From Aliihoeflea sp052435735 (GTDB taxonomy: Bacteria; Pseudomonadota; Alphaproteobacteria; Rhizobiales; Rhizobiaceae), in contig JBQVNB010000003.1 in assembly GCA_052435735.1 (NCBI GenBank), positions 186,001 to 250,000 of the forward strand: DNA of 64,000 nucleotides, read 5' to 3'. Shown piece after piece: positions 8,216 through 16,566 of the stretch. The notes below the pieces were generated by a model. That model was not told the origin of the DNA. It saw only the letters and a list, made by a program, of their open reading frames with translations, and did not search any database. The translations under genes and the position numbers were made by a program. Each line of letters starts with the position of its first letter. Positions within the stretch are counted from its first letter, which is position 1.

Positions 8216-9490
8216 ATGGGTCTTGCAGTCATCGGCGCCTTCCTCGTCCTGTTCATCGCCGGGTTTCCCGTCGTCTATGCCATTCTCATTCCCTCGATCG
8301 CCTATGTGCTGATCGAAGGCCTGCCTTACGGACTGCTCGTCCAGCGCATCACCTACGCGCTCGACTCCTTTCCGCTGGTCGCGGTCCCGATCTTCATTTT
8401 CGTCGGCAATCTGATGAATTCGGCCGGCATCACCGATCGAATCTTCCGCTTTGCCGACACCGCCGTCGGTCGCTTTCCAGGCGGTCTCGCGCAGGTCAAC
8501 ATCTTCTCCAGCCTCATCTTTTCGGGCATGTCGGGTGCGGCGCTGGCCGATGTCGGCGGGCTTGGCCGCATCGAGATCGCGGCGATGAAGAAGAAGGGTT
8601 TCACGGCGCCGTTCTCGGCAGCCGTCACCGGTGCGTCCGCCGTCGTCGGGCCGATCTTTCCGCCCTCGATTCCGCTGATCGTCTACGGATCGGTCACCAG
8701 CGTCTCGATCGTCCAGCTTCTTCTTGCGGGCATCGTCCCGGCACTGGTCTGCGTCGCGCTGCTGATGCTGACGACCGTATTCCTTTCCTACCGGTACAAC
8801 CTGCCGCGCGCCGAACGCTGGCCCACCCTGCGCGAACTCGGCGGCGACCTGCTGCCCGCGCTGCCCGCTCTGCTGGCGCCCGTCCTGATGATCGCCGGCA
8901 TGCTGCTCGGCCTGTTCACGCCGACCGAGGCCGCCGCTGTGACCGTCGTCTACGTGCTCGCGATCAGCGCGATTTTCTATCGCGACCTTACCTTGGAGCA
9001 TCTCTGGCAGGCGTTGATTCTGACCGTGAAGAGCACCAGCGCGATCCTGATCATCGTCGCGGTGGCGGCATTGTTCGGCTGGATTCTTGCCGTCGAGCAG
9101 ATCCCTCAGGATTTCGCCCGCTGGATTCTCCATTTCTCGACCGATCCGATCGTGCTTCTGATCGTCGCGAACCTGATCTTCTTCATCGCCGGCATGTTCC
9201 TCGATTCCACCACCGCGACGCTGCTCGTCGTGCCGGTCATCGCGCCGCCCATGGTTCTGGCCGGCATCGATCCGGTCCACCTCGGCATCATCACCATCTT
9301 CAATCTGATGTTCGGCCTGCTCACCCCGCCGATGGGTCTGTCGCTGTTCCTGTTGTCGAGCATCGCCAATGTCTCGCTCAGGCAATTGCTGCGCGCGCTG
9401 GTGCCGTTCTATGTCCCGCTTCTCGCCACGCTCGCCATCATCACCTTCTGGGAAGGCCTCGTCCTGTGGCTTCCCTCGATGCTTCGCTAA
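8216..9490 (+). CDS. TRAP transporter large permease, DctM family
   Basis: 424 residues with about twelve helices, the usual size for DctM. Family sequences visible are ADVGGLGRIEIAAMKKKGF, SAVVGPIFPPSIPLIVYG, PTEAAAVTVVY and FNLMFGLLTPPMGLSLF near the end. It is the sodium-driven channel subunit that works with the DctQ gene overlapping just upstream and the DctP gene at 6692. The rpiB start follows after 19 bases with its own GGAG site, so co-transcription with rpiB is likely. Confidence 0.92.
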   Translation: MGLAVIGAFLVLFIAGFPVVYAILIPSIAYVLIEGLPYGLLVQRITYALDSFPLVAVPIFIFVGNLMNSAGITDRIFRFADTAVGRFPGGLAQVNIFSSLIFSGMSGAALADVGGLGRIEIAAMKKKGFTAPFSAAVTGASAVVGPIFPPSIPLIVYGSVTSVSIVQLLLAGIVPALVCVALLMLTTVFLSYRYNLPRAERWPTLRELGGDLLPALPALLAPVLMIAGMLLGLFTPTEAAAVTVVYVLAISAIFYRDLTLEHLWQALILTVKSTSAILIIVAVAALFGWILAVEQIPQDFARWILHFSTDPIVLLIVANLIFFIAGMFLDSTTATLLVVPVIAPPMVLAGIDPVHLGIITIFNLMFGLLTPPMGLSLFLLSSIANVSLRQLLRALVPFYVPLLATLAIITFWEGLVLWLPSMLR

Positions 9491-9509
9491 GATCAAAACT
9501 GGAGTTCAC

Positions 9510-9956
9510 ATGCGCATCGTTATCGGCTCGGACCACGCCGGCTTCCCGCTCAAGTCCACCATCGTGGAATATGTCAAATCGCTCGGCCACGAGGTCCAGG
9601 ATGTCGGCTCGTTCGACCCGAATCCCGTCGACTTCCCGGACATCGCGCGGCAGGTGACGGACAGGATCAACGCCGGAGAGGCAGAGCGCGGGCTGATGGT
9701 TTGTGGAACCGGCGTCGGCGCATCGATCGCCGCCAACAAGGTCAAGGGCATTCGCGCGGCCGTCTGCCACGACGTCCATTCGGCGCACCAGTCGGTCGAG
9801 CATGACGACGTCAACGTCATGTGCATCGGCGCGCAGATCGTCGGACCCTGGCTCGCCAAGGATCTGGTCGAATCCTATCTGAAGGCCGAATTCTCGACCG
9901 ACGAGGATTTCCGCCGCCGGGTCGCCAAGCTCGCCGAAATGGACGCCTCTCGCTGA
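9510..9956 (+). CDS. rpiB: ribose-5-phosphate isomerase B (RpiB/LacAB family)
   Basis: 148 residues, the full length of the family. The N-terminal phosphate and substrate residues are in GSDHAGFPLK, the catalytic Cys and Thr are in VCGTGVGASIAANK, and the second substrate loop is HDVHSAHQSVEHDDVNV. RpiB interconverts ribose-5-phosphate and ribulose-5-phosphate. Some homologues act on allose-6-phosphate or on tetrose phosphates of erythritol breakdown. GGAG sits five bases before the ATG at 9510. Being last in a GntR-TRAP operon, it probably serves catabolism of the imported compound rather than housekeeping. Confidence 0.9.
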   Translation: MRIVIGSDHAGFPLKSTIVEYVKSLGHEVQDVGSFDPNPVDFPDIARQVTDRINAGEAERGLMVCGTGVGASIAANKVKGIRAAVCHDVHSAHQSVEHDDVNVMCIGAQIVGPWLAKDLVESYLKAEFSTDEDFRRRVAKLAEMDASR

Positions 9957-9967
9957 TCATCGGATCG

Positions 9968-10030
9968 AGCGTCCTCCCAAGGGAGGCGCTCCGTTGCGGC
10001 GGCGCGAATTGGGGCCGCGCCGCCGCAACG
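9968..10030. terminator. two hairpins between convergent genes; the second has a 15-bp perfect stem
   Basis: A first hairpin (9968-9990) has CCTCCC/GGGAGG arms extended by AGCG/CGCT with one bulged base. A second (9992-10030) has 15 perfectly paired bases on each side (9992-10006 with 10016-10030) and a 9-base loop. They lie between rpiB (+) and the carboxypeptidase gene (-). Neither strand has a clear T-run after the stem, so this is not a textbook intrinsic terminator. A bidirectional transcript-end or RNA-stabilising structure is the likely role. Confidence 0.55.
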
Positions 10031-10050
10031 TGCCTTCAGGCCCAGATGGT

Positions 10051-10962
10051 TCAGCGCATGGGTGCGAGCAGCGCCTGCTGCGGCACAGGTCGCGGCGCCG
10101 CCGTGGTCGCGACCGACCCCGCCATCGGCATGTACTGCTCGATGAGCTTTTCCATGTGCGAGTTTCGGCTCTTCGCCGTCTCGCCGCCCATCACCACCGC
10201 GACAAGCCGCCGCCCGCCGCGTTCGACGGACGTGGCCAGGTTGAACCCCGAAGCCCGGATATAGCCCGTCTTCAGGCCATCGACGCCGGCCACGCGGCCA
10301 AGCAGGTCGTTGTGGCCGCGAATGGTCTTGCCCGCATAGCTGAATTCGCGATTGGCGAAATAGTGGTAGTGGTGCGGGAAGCGCTTGTTGAGCGCGATGG
10401 AGAGCAGCGCCATGTCGCGAGCCGTCGTCTGCTGGCCGGCATCGGGCAGGCCGGACGCATTGCGGAACGTGGTGGAATTCATGCCCATCTGGCGCGCTCG
10501 CTGGGTCATCAGCGCCGCGAAATTCGGTTCCGTCCCGCCAAGGAACTCTGCCGTCGCCACCGCGACGTCGTTGGCCGAACGGATCACAAGGGCGCGGATC
10601 GCGGTGTCCACATCGATCGCCTCGCCCTGACGAAAGCCGATCTTGGTCGGGACCTGGCCGCGCGCATTGTCGGAAACCGGGATCAGCGTCTGCTTGCCGA
10701 TGCGCCCGGAATCCAGCGCCTCGAACAGCATGAAGACCGTCATCATCTTGGTCAGCGAGGCCGGGTAGCGAAGCTGATCGGCGTGGACGGAATAAAGCGA
10801 ACGCCCCGAACTGACGTCGACGACGATGGCAGCGTATTTCTCGGAGGGGATCGGCGGCGGCGGTTCGGGCAGGACCGAGGTCGAGCAGGCGGAAACCATC
10901 ACCGCCAGCGCGAGAAGCGCCGCCAAGGGCGACCCGAACGCACGCCTCAACAACCCGCCCAT
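10051..10962 (-). CDS. D-alanyl-D-alanine carboxypeptidase (peptidase S11, DacF/PBP5-6 type), probable lipoprotein
   Basis: About 303 residues. All three penicillin-binding motifs are present: SLTK, SAN in VIRSANDVAVATAEF, and KTG in VDGLKTGYIRASGFN. The enzyme trims the terminal D-Ala from peptidoglycan pentapeptides in the periplasm. The start at 10962 is preferred because GGGAG lies eight bases upstream and gives a short signal sequence ending in VMVSAC, a plausible lipobox. Starts at 10998 and 11028 only add a polar leader. The C-terminal PBP5 domain is short or absent, which is common for alphaproteobacterial S11 members. Confidence 0.88.
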   Translation of the reverse strand: MGGLLRRAFGSPLAALLALAVMVSACSTSVLPEPPPPIPSEKYAAIVVDVSSGRSLYSVHADQLRYPASLTKMMTVFMLFEALDSGRIGKQTLIPVSDNARGQVPTKIGFRQGEAIDVDTAIRALVIRSANDVAVATAEFLGGTEPNFAALMTQRARQMGMNSTTFRNASGLPDAGQQTTARDMALLSIALNKRFPHHYHYFANREFSYAGKTIRGHNDLLGRVAGVDGLKTGYIRASGFNLATSVERGGRRLVAVVMGGETAKSRNSHMEKLIEQYMPMAGSVATTAAPRPVPQQALLAPMR

Positions 10963-11040
10963 CAAAAACGCTCCCGCAAAACCATGTCCCCGTACCATCG
11001 TTCTGCACGAGGCATGGTTAAGCGGCAATGAAGAATGACG

Positions 11041-12174
11041 TTACTTCGCGACCCCACCCCAGATCGCCTCGGCGGTCTCGACGACGAGGTCGAGCTTGCG
11101 GCGCTGGTCGTCGAAGGAGATCGAATTGCCTTCCTCGGTCGAGGCGAAGCCGCATTGCGGCGCGATGCCGAGCTGTTCGAGATCGGCATATTTCGCCGCC
11201 TCGTCGAATTTGCGCTTCAGGTCGTCGACCTTCTCCATCTCGCCGGTCTTGGTCGTGATGAATCCGGGCAGCACGCGCTTCTTGCCCTTCGGCAACAGGC
11301 GCAGCGGCTCGAGTCCGCCCGCGCGCTCGCTGTCATATTCCATGAAATAGATGTCGACGCCGGTCTGGTTGAAGACGGCATCCGCAGCAGGATCGTAGGC
11401 GCCCTCGGCGGCATGCGTGGAGCGGAAGTTGCCGCGGCACATGTGCATGCCGATGACCATGTCGTCAGGCCGGTCCTTGATCGCGTCGTGCATCATCTTC
11501 GCATACTGCTCGATCAGCCAGTCGGGATCGGTGCCCTGTTCCTTCTGCGCCGCGCGGTGCTTCGGGTCGCACAGATAGGCGAAGAAGATGTCGTCCATCT
11601 GCAGGTAGCGACAACCGGCATCGTAAAAGGCCTTCACGGCCTTGGCGTAGGTCTTCGACAGGTCGGCGAAGAGCGCTTCGGGGTCGTCGCGATATTCTTT
11701 CGGAAGAATGTCGTCCTTGGCCGTGCGGAAATGGCAGCAGCTCGGGCCGGGGATCGAAATCTTCGGCATGACCTTCGTCTTCGATGCGACGTAGCGGAAA
11801 TGGTCCAGCATCGGGTGATCGTCGGGGAAGTCCAGCTTGCCGGTGATCGTCGGGAAGACGGGCCTCAGCTTGACGCCGGCAAAGGCAACGCCCTTTTCGG
11901 GCGCACGCTCTTCCATGTCGAACCCTTCGAGCCCGCCCATGAAATCATAGTGCCAGAAGGAGCGGCGGATTTCGCCGTCGGTGACGGTCGGCAGGCCGGC
12001 CTCCTCCTGCATGCGGATCGCCTCGTCGATCGCGGCGTTCTCGATCTCCTCGAGTTCCTCGGCGGCGATCGCCTTGTCCTCGTAGAACCGCTTGCGCGCA
12101 TCCTTGACCGCCTGGGGCCGCAAGAGGCTTCCCACGTGGTCGGCACGAAAGGGCGGGTTGGCTGTCGCAGTCAT
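11041..12174 (-). CDS. MetE C-terminal-like methyltransferase (cobalamin-independent methionine synthase family, stand-alone)
   Basis: 377 residues, about half a full MetE, and covering only the catalytic barrel. The start RADHVGSLLRP is typical of this stand-alone subfamily. Zinc ligands of the family are visible as MHMCRGN (His and Cys), an acidic residue in the barrel, and QCGFAST near residue 340 (second Cys). Full MetE moves a methyl group from methyl-tetrahydrofolate to homocysteine. Stand-alone forms may use other methyl donors or other thiols, so the reaction is uncertain. The gene diverges from the orphan TRAP binding protein at 12298, with a 123-base shared promoter region. Confidence 0.75.
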   Translation of the reverse strand: MTATANPPFRADHVGSLLRPQAVKDARKRFYEDKAIAAEELEEIENAAIDEAIRMQEEAGLPTVTDGEIRRSFWHYDFMGGLEGFDMEERAPEKGVAFAGVKLRPVFPTITGKLDFPDDHPMLDHFRYVASKTKVMPKISIPGPSCCHFRTAKDDILPKEYRDDPEALFADLSKTYAKAVKAFYDAGCRYLQMDDIFFAYLCDPKHRAAQKEQGTDPDWLIEQYAKMMHDAIKDRPDDMVIGMHMCRGNFRSTHAAEGAYDPAADAVFNQTGVDIYFMEYDSERAGGLEPLRLLPKGKKRVLPGFITTKTGEMEKVDDLKRKFDEAAKYADLEQLGIAPQCGFASTEEGNSISFDDQRRKLDLVVETAEAIWGGVAK

Positions 12175-12261
12175 GGCAGTCCTCCAATTTCAAATCCTGG
12201 GCGCGCTTGGCTACCATGCGAAAGTGGTGTCGGCCAGCCGCTTCCATGGCGGAAAGTTCTA

Positions 12262-12272
12262 TCGTATAACAA
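12262..12272. promoter_or_regulatory. FCD-GntR-like operator TCGT-ATA-ACAA
   Basis: TCGTATAACAA matches the FadR-subfamily pattern TNGTNNNACNA with 4-base half sites around a 3-base centre. It sits 25 bases ahead of the ATG of the TRAP binding protein gene, in the region shared with the divergent MetE-like gene. The match is short and could arise by chance. Confidence 0.35.
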
Positions 12273-12297
12273 TCATGGGACATGCAGGGAGGAACCC

Positions 12298-13326
12298 ATG
12301 TTGAATTGGAAAGCACTGGCTGCCGGCGCCGTTGCCGTGGCAGCTTTTACCACCGTTGCCGCCGCGCAGGAGACGACGCTGCGCCTTCACCAGATGCTGC
12401 CGCCGCAGGCGACCATCCCGGCCGAGGCCCTGAAGCCCTGGGCCGCCAAAGTGATGGAGGAGTCCGGTGGACGCCTCAAGATCGAGCAGTATGACGCGAT
12501 GCAGCTTGGCGGAACCCCGCCGCAGCTCGTCGATCAGGTCACCGACGGCGTCGTCGACATGATCTGGACCGTCATCGGCTATACGCCCGGCCGCTATCCG
12601 TCGACGGAAGCCTTCGAGCTTCCCTTCATGGTGACGACCGGCGAAGCGACGTCGAAGGCCTTCCACGAATATTGCGAGAAGTACTGCACCGAGGAATTCT
12701 CGGGCATGAAGGTCATCGCCTGGCACGCGCATGGTCCAGGTCTGATCCATTCGAAGAACCCGATCGCGACGCTCGAGGACATGCAGGGCGTCAAGATCCG
12801 CGGCGGCTCGCGCGTCATCAACCAGATGCTTGAAGCACTGGGCTCGACTCCGATCGGCATGCCGGTTCCGGCCGTCTCGGAATCGCTGTCGAAGGGCGTC
12901 ATCGACGCCACGACCATTCCGTGGGAAGTGACGCCGTCGCTGCGCGTTTCCGAACTCGTCAAGAATCACACCGGTTTCACCGGCGACGAGGGCCTCTATA
13001 CGCAAACCTTCGTCTTCGCGATGAATCAGGCCTCCTATGACGCGCTTCCTGACGACCTGAAGGCCGTCATCGACGCCAATTCGGGCATCGAGGCCGCCGC
13101 CATGTTCGGTCGTGTCATGGATTCGGGCGACGAGAAGGGCCTGAAGATCGCGCAGGACCTCGGCAACAACATCATCACCCTCGACGAGGCAGAGACCCAG
13201 CGCTGGAAGGACACCGCCGCGCCGCTCATCGACGCCTGGATCGAGGAGATGAACGGCAAGGGCATGGACGCCAACGCCATGGTCGACGACGCCCGCGCGA
13301 TGATCGCCAAGCACCTCGGCTCCTGA
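12298..13326 (+). CDS. orphan TRAP transporter substrate-binding protein, DctP family
   Basis: 342 residues with a signal peptide (AAAQ cleavage near residue 23). The DctP signature is clear: MQLGGTPPQLVDQVTDGVVDM, then the block LEDMQGVKIRGGSRVINQML with the conserved arginine, and VSESLSKGVIDATTIPWEV. GGGAGG precedes the ATG. No DctQ or DctM gene lies beside it: the gene stands between a divergent MetE-like gene and a convergent class II aldolase gene, and ends in a strong terminator. It must borrow a permease from elsewhere or serve a sensor. It is only distantly similar to the binding protein at 6692. Confidence 0.9.
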   Translation: MLNWKALAAGAVAVAAFTTVAAAQETTLRLHQMLPPQATIPAEALKPWAAKVMEESGGRLKIEQYDAMQLGGTPPQLVDQVTDGVVDMIWTVIGYTPGRYPSTEAFELPFMVTTGEATSKAFHEYCEKYCTEEFSGMKVIAWHAHGPGLIHSKNPIATLEDMQGVKIRGGSRVINQMLEALGSTPIGMPVPAVSESLSKGVIDATTIPWEVTPSLRVSELVKNHTGFTGDEGLYTQTFVFAMNQASYDALPDDLKAVIDANSGIEAAAMFGRVMDSGDEKGLKIAQDLGNNIITLDEAETQRWKDTAAPLIDAWIEEMNGKGMDANAMVDDARAMIAKHLGS

Positions 13327-13343
13327 TCTCGTATTTCGACAAG

Positions 13344-13377
13344 AAACCGGCCGCGAGCAATCGCGGCCGGTTTTTTT
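13344..13377 (+). terminator. intrinsic terminator after the orphan dctP gene
   Basis: The arms AAACCGGCCGCGA and TCGCGGCCGGTTT pair fully around a GCAA tetraloop and are followed by a run of T. It begins about 18 bases after the stop codon at 13326. The convergent aldolase gene ends inside it, so it may serve both strands. Confidence 0.9.
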
Positions 13378-14146
13378 AATTGCGGAAGTTCGATCCTTCC
13401 TCGTCGAGGATCGACTTCAGTTCTTCCAGATGGCGCTTCGCCGACGCGACCGGATAATTATCCATCTGCGTCGCGACGCGCTCGGCGATCTCGTCCGACA
13501 GATGGCGGATCTGCTGGCCGGTCCACAGCGCCTTGATGTAGGTCTCGCAGGCGCGCTCGAAATAATAGAGCCGGTCGAACGTGTCGCCCACCGTCTCGCC
13601 GATGATCATCACGCCGTGATTTCCCATCACCATCACCTTGGCCTTCGGGTCGGCGAAGAGCCGCGAGCAGCGCTCGCCCTCTTCCTCGAAGGCGAGCCCG
13701 CCATAATGAGCGTCGACCACCTGGCGGCCATGGAACATCGCCGAGTTCTGGTCGATCGCGGGCAACAGCGAATTCTCCAGCGAGGCGAGCACGGTCGCGT
13801 GCACCGAGTGGACATGCATGACGCAGCGCGCATGCGGCACGTTGCGGTGGATCGCGCCGTGCAGGCCCCACGCCGTCGGATCGGGCGCATCGGGCCGCTT
13901 CATCGTGTCGGGATCGTTGGCGTCGATCAAAAGCAGGTCGCTCGCCTTGATGCGCGAGAAATGCATCAGGTTCGGGTTGATTAGGATCTGCGTCCCGCCC
14001 TCATCGACGGCGAGCGAGAAATGGTTTGCCACCGCCTCGTGCATGTTGAGCCGCGCCGTCCAGCGGAAGGCCGCGGCGAGGTCGCAGCGCTCCTCGTAGA
14101 AGGGCAGGTTCGGGCGGCGCGTGTCGGCCAGTTGGGTGACGCTCAT
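13376..14146 (-). CDS. class II aldolase/adducin family protein
   Basis: About 256 residues. The zinc-binding His pair is in MHVHSVHATVLAS, with a further histidine in the HYGGLAF or NHGVMIIGET blocks. N-terminal landmarks (NMHEAVANHFSLAV) agree with the FucA/AraD-like fold. These enzymes split phosphorylated sugars or act as decarboxylases on hydroxy acids. This subfamily, often called only class II aldolase/adducin, has no settled substrate. The start at 14146 is chosen because AGGAG lies about eight bases upstream. It follows ureG on the same strand after 60 bases and could be read through from the urease operon. Confidence 0.85.
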   Translation of the reverse strand: MSVTQLADTRRPNLPFYEERCDLAAAFRWTARLNMHEAVANHFSLAVDEGGTQILINPNLMHFSRIKASDLLLIDANDPDTMKRPDAPDPTAWGLHGAIHRNVPHARCVMHVHSVHATVLASLENSLLPAIDQNSAMFHGRQVVDAHYGGLAFEEEGERCSRLFADPKAKVMVMGNHGVMIIGETVGDTFDRLYYFERACETYIKALWTGQQIRHLSDEIAERVATQMDNYPVASAKRHLEELKSILDEEGSNFRN

Positions 14147-14206
14147 CGGGCGCTCTCCTAATTGTTCAGGCCACAGCATGTCGCGCCGGGCCGCAAGGCG
14201 CAACCG

Positions 14207-14839
14207 TCAGGACGCCTGCCGCAACTGGTCCAATCCACCATTCTCGACGAGAAAATCGACGATCTCGTCGACACCCTTGCTGCGCGAAAGATCGGTGAAG
14301 GCGAACGGCTTGCCGACCCGCGCGTTGATCGCGTCGCGCTCCATCTGTTCGAGGTCGACATTCACGTAAGGCGCGAGGTCGGCCTTGTTGACGACGAGGA
14401 AGTCCGACCGCGTGATGCCCGGTCCGCCCTTGCGCGGAATGTCACCGCCTTGGCAAACCGAAATGACGTAGAGCGTCAGGTCGGCTAGGTCGGGTGAGAA
14501 TGTCGCCGCCAGATTGTCGCCGCCCGATTCGATGAAGACGATGTCGAGGCCGGGAATGCGCGCGGTGAGCTGGTCGATGGCCTGAAGGTTGATCGAGGCG
14601 TCCTCGCGTATGGCGGTGTGCGGGCACCCGCCCGTCTCCACGCCGACGATGCGGTCTTCGGACAGCGCCTGCAGGCTCACCAGCGCCATCGCGTCTTCCT
14701 TGGTGTAGATGTCGTTCGTCACGACTGCCACCGAGTAGCGCTCGCGCATCGCCTTGCACAATTTCTCGGTCAGCGTCGTCTTGCCGGAGCCCACCGGCCC
14801 GCCAATGCCGACCCGCAAGGGTCCGTTGGAAGAAGTCAT
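14207..14839 (-). CDS. ureG: urease accessory GTPase UreG
   Basis: 210 residues. The P-loop GPVGSGKT, the nickel/zinc CPH site in VETGGCPHTAIREDAS and the GTPase blocks FIESGGDNLAATFSP and VNKADLAP are all present. UreG hydrolyses GTP to drive nickel delivery into apo-urease together with UreD, UreE and UreF. Its ATG overlaps the ureF stop as ATGA (14836-14839), so the two are translationally coupled. It is the last urease gene of the minus-strand operon. Confidence 0.97.
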   Translation of the reverse strand: MTSSNGPLRVGIGGPVGSGKTTLTEKLCKAMRERYSVAVVTNDIYTKEDAMALVSLQALSEDRIVGVETGGCPHTAIREDASINLQAIDQLTARIPGLDIVFIESGGDNLAATFSPDLADLTLYVISVCQGGDIPRKGGPGITRSDFLVVNKADLAPYVNVDLEQMERDAINARVGKPFAFTDLSRSKGVDEIVDFLVENGGLDQLRQAS

Positions 14840-15483
14840 GAGCGGAACAGCCTCGAATATTGCGTTTCGTGGTTCATGGCGGCGATTTCGGCGATGAAGG
14901 CCGAACCGCCGAGATCGTCGAGCGTGGACCCGGCCGCCCGCGCGGCGACATCGAGGATCGTCGTCTCCATCTCGCGTAAGAGCGTCACGCCGCGCTCCTG
15001 GCCGAGAATGGAAAGCCGGATTCCGGCTTGAATCTGATTGGAGACGAAGGCCTGCAGATAGGCCGCGATCGTCTCTTCGTGTGGCAGGTCGTTGAACCCA
15101 GCCGATGCACCGAAGACGACGGGGTAGGGTGAGGTCGCAGGCAGGGCGAGTCCTTCCGTCCACCCCGCAACTGCCTTCGCGAAAGCCTGCCCCTGCGCCA
15201 TCGTCTCCAGATGCCGCTCGGCCGAGCCCGCCATCGCCTCGGCAAGTTCGGCCAACTCGCCAAGATCGCCGCCGTCGCGCCCGCGCCGCCACGCCTCGGC
15301 CACCAACACCGCGTCGTTCCAGCCGGTGCCGTGCCGCATCAGCCCGTCGAGCCATGCGGCGAAATCGCCGACATGCCCGTCCGCAACCGCCCGCTCCAGC
15401 CCATGGCTGTAGCTGAAAGAGCCGACTGGAAAGGCTGGCGACAGCCAAGCCATCAGCCGTAGCGCGTGCGCCGCCTCAGCCAT
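14836..15483 (-). CDS. ureF: urease accessory protein UreF
   Basis: 215 residues. The N-terminal block LMAWLSPAFPVGSFSYSHGLE is the family signature, followed by helical regions with MAQGQAF and a YLQAFVSNQIQAG segment. UreF sits between urease/UreD and UreG in the activation complex and acts as the GTPase checkpoint. The ATG at 15483 lies inside the end of ureE (ATGGCTGA overlap). Upstream ATGs at 15495 and 15519 are within the ureE His-rich tail and are less likely. Confidence 0.95.
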   Translation of the reverse strand: MAEAAHALRLMAWLSPAFPVGSFSYSHGLERAVADGHVGDFAAWLDGLMRHGTGWNDAVLVAEAWRRGRDGGDLGELAELAEAMAGSAERHLETMAQGQAFAKAVAGWTEGLALPATSPYPVVFGASAGFNDLPHEETIAAYLQAFVSNQIQAGIRLSILGQERGVTLLREMETTILDVAARAAGSTLDDLGGSAFIAEIAAMNHETQYSRLFRS

Positions 15484-15961
15484 GGTCGTGGCCATGTGAA
15501 TGCTGGTGGTCGTGCCCATGCGCCTTGCCGGAATAGGCGCCGCGCACCGGCTCGAAGCCTGTGCGAACAGGCGCGATGGTCGCGCCCAACCCTTCTAGCA
15601 TCGCCTCGATCACATGGTCGCGCAGGATGAGGATACGGTCCGCGTCGATCTGCGCCGCCAGATGGCGGTTGCCGATATGCCAGGCGAGTTCGACGAGATG
15701 CAGCCGGTCGCGCGGGCGGATCTCGATCAGGTCCTCGTCAGCGGCCGTCACTTCGGCAAGCGCGCCATTGTCGAGCAGCAGGCAGTCGCCGGCATGAAGC
15801 GCTACAGGCTGCGGCAGGTCGACCAGCACACGTGCGCCGTTCTGAAGGATCAGAAGCTTGCGTCGCAGATGCCGCTCGTCATGGGCGAGCGCGACCGTGC
15901 CGACCACGTTTCGGTCGCCACGCGCTTTCGCCTCCACCACGCCGTTCGCCCGATACATCAT
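15476..15961 (-). CDS. ureE: urease accessory nickel chaperone UreE
   Basis: 161 residues with the two-domain UreE layout: a beta-rich peptide-binding domain (RRKLLILQNGARVLVDLP) and the metallochaperone domain around AWHIGNRHL. The C-terminus is a histidine-rich tail (HGHDHQHSHGHDHG) that binds several nickel ions. It hands nickel to UreG. The start overlaps the stop of the upstream GST gene as ATGA. The family often starts with a short MYRA-like sequence, which fits either of the two adjacent ATG codons. Confidence 0.95.
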   Translation of the reverse strand: MMYRANGVVEAKARGDRNVVGTVALAHDERHLRRKLLILQNGARVLVDLPQPVALHAGDCLLLDNGALAEVTAADEDLIEIRPRDRLHLVELAWHIGNRHLAAQIDADRILILRDHVIEAMLEGLGATIAPVRTGFEPVRGAYSGKAHGHDHQHSHGHDHG

Positions 15962-16566
15962 GTAGCCGCCACCTCCTTTTCACGGGCCTGCGCGCGGGCC
16001 AGCGCCGGTCGGGCCAGAACGCGGTCGAAATAGGCGTTGACCCGTTCCGAATCAACTACGAACTTCGCCCCGCGCGCCCATTGCCCGCAATGGCCGAGGA
16101 TGATGTCGGCAGCCGTGAAGCGGTCGCCGAGCGCGAATGCGCGGTCGCCGAGGCGCTTGTCGAAATTGCCGATTTCCGTCGCGAATTCCGCCTTGCACCA
16201 GGGGCCGACCTCGGCGCGCAACTCGTCGGCCAGCCGGAAGGCGTGCTTCAGCCGGTTCCAGAGCGGCGCTTCGAGTTCGGCCTGCGCAAAGAACATCCAC
16301 GAGGCGATCTCTGCGCGCTCCGCCGGCGTGGTGCCGCCCATACCCTGATCGGCGTGCTTGTCAGCCAGATAGAAGACGATCGCGGCCGAATCCGTTACGA
16401 CCACCTCTCCATCGGCCAGAGCCGGCATCTTGCCGCTCGGATTGTAGCGCAGCATCGTCTCGGTATGCATCTTCGCCATGACGATCTCGTAAGGCTGGCC
16501 GAGTTCTTCCAGCATCCATGTGACCCGCGTCAGCCGCGAGCCGGGCGATCCAACAGCCTGATACAT
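15958..16566 (-). CDS. glutathione S-transferase-like protein inside the urease operon
   Basis: 202 residues with the thioredoxin-like GST N-terminal half (SRLTRVTWMLEELGQPYEIV, SGKMPAL, the DSAAIVFYLA block with the glutathione-binding Ser) and an all-helical C-terminal half (RFTAADIILGHC). The start MYQAVGSPGSR at 16566 overlaps the stop of the ABM gene by one base, and the end overlaps ureE, so it is firmly within the operon. GSTs are not part of urease maturation. It may protect or carry metal-thiol groups, or simply be a passenger. Confidence 0.85.
   Translation of the reverse strand: MYQAVGSPGSRLTRVTWMLEELGQPYEIVMAKMHTETMLRYNPSGKMPALADGEVVVTDSAAIVFYLADKHADQGMGGTTPAERAEIASWMFFAQAELEAPLWNRLKHAFRLADELRAEVGPWCKAEFATEIGNFDKRLGDRAFALGDRFTAADIILGHCGQWARGAKFVVDSERVNAYFDRVLARPALARAQAREKEVAAT

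Noticed and set aside
6326..9496. Long minus-strand frames opposite the TRAP operon
   Set aside because: Shadow frames of dctP and dctM caused by third-position GC; products are charged repeats without family motifs.
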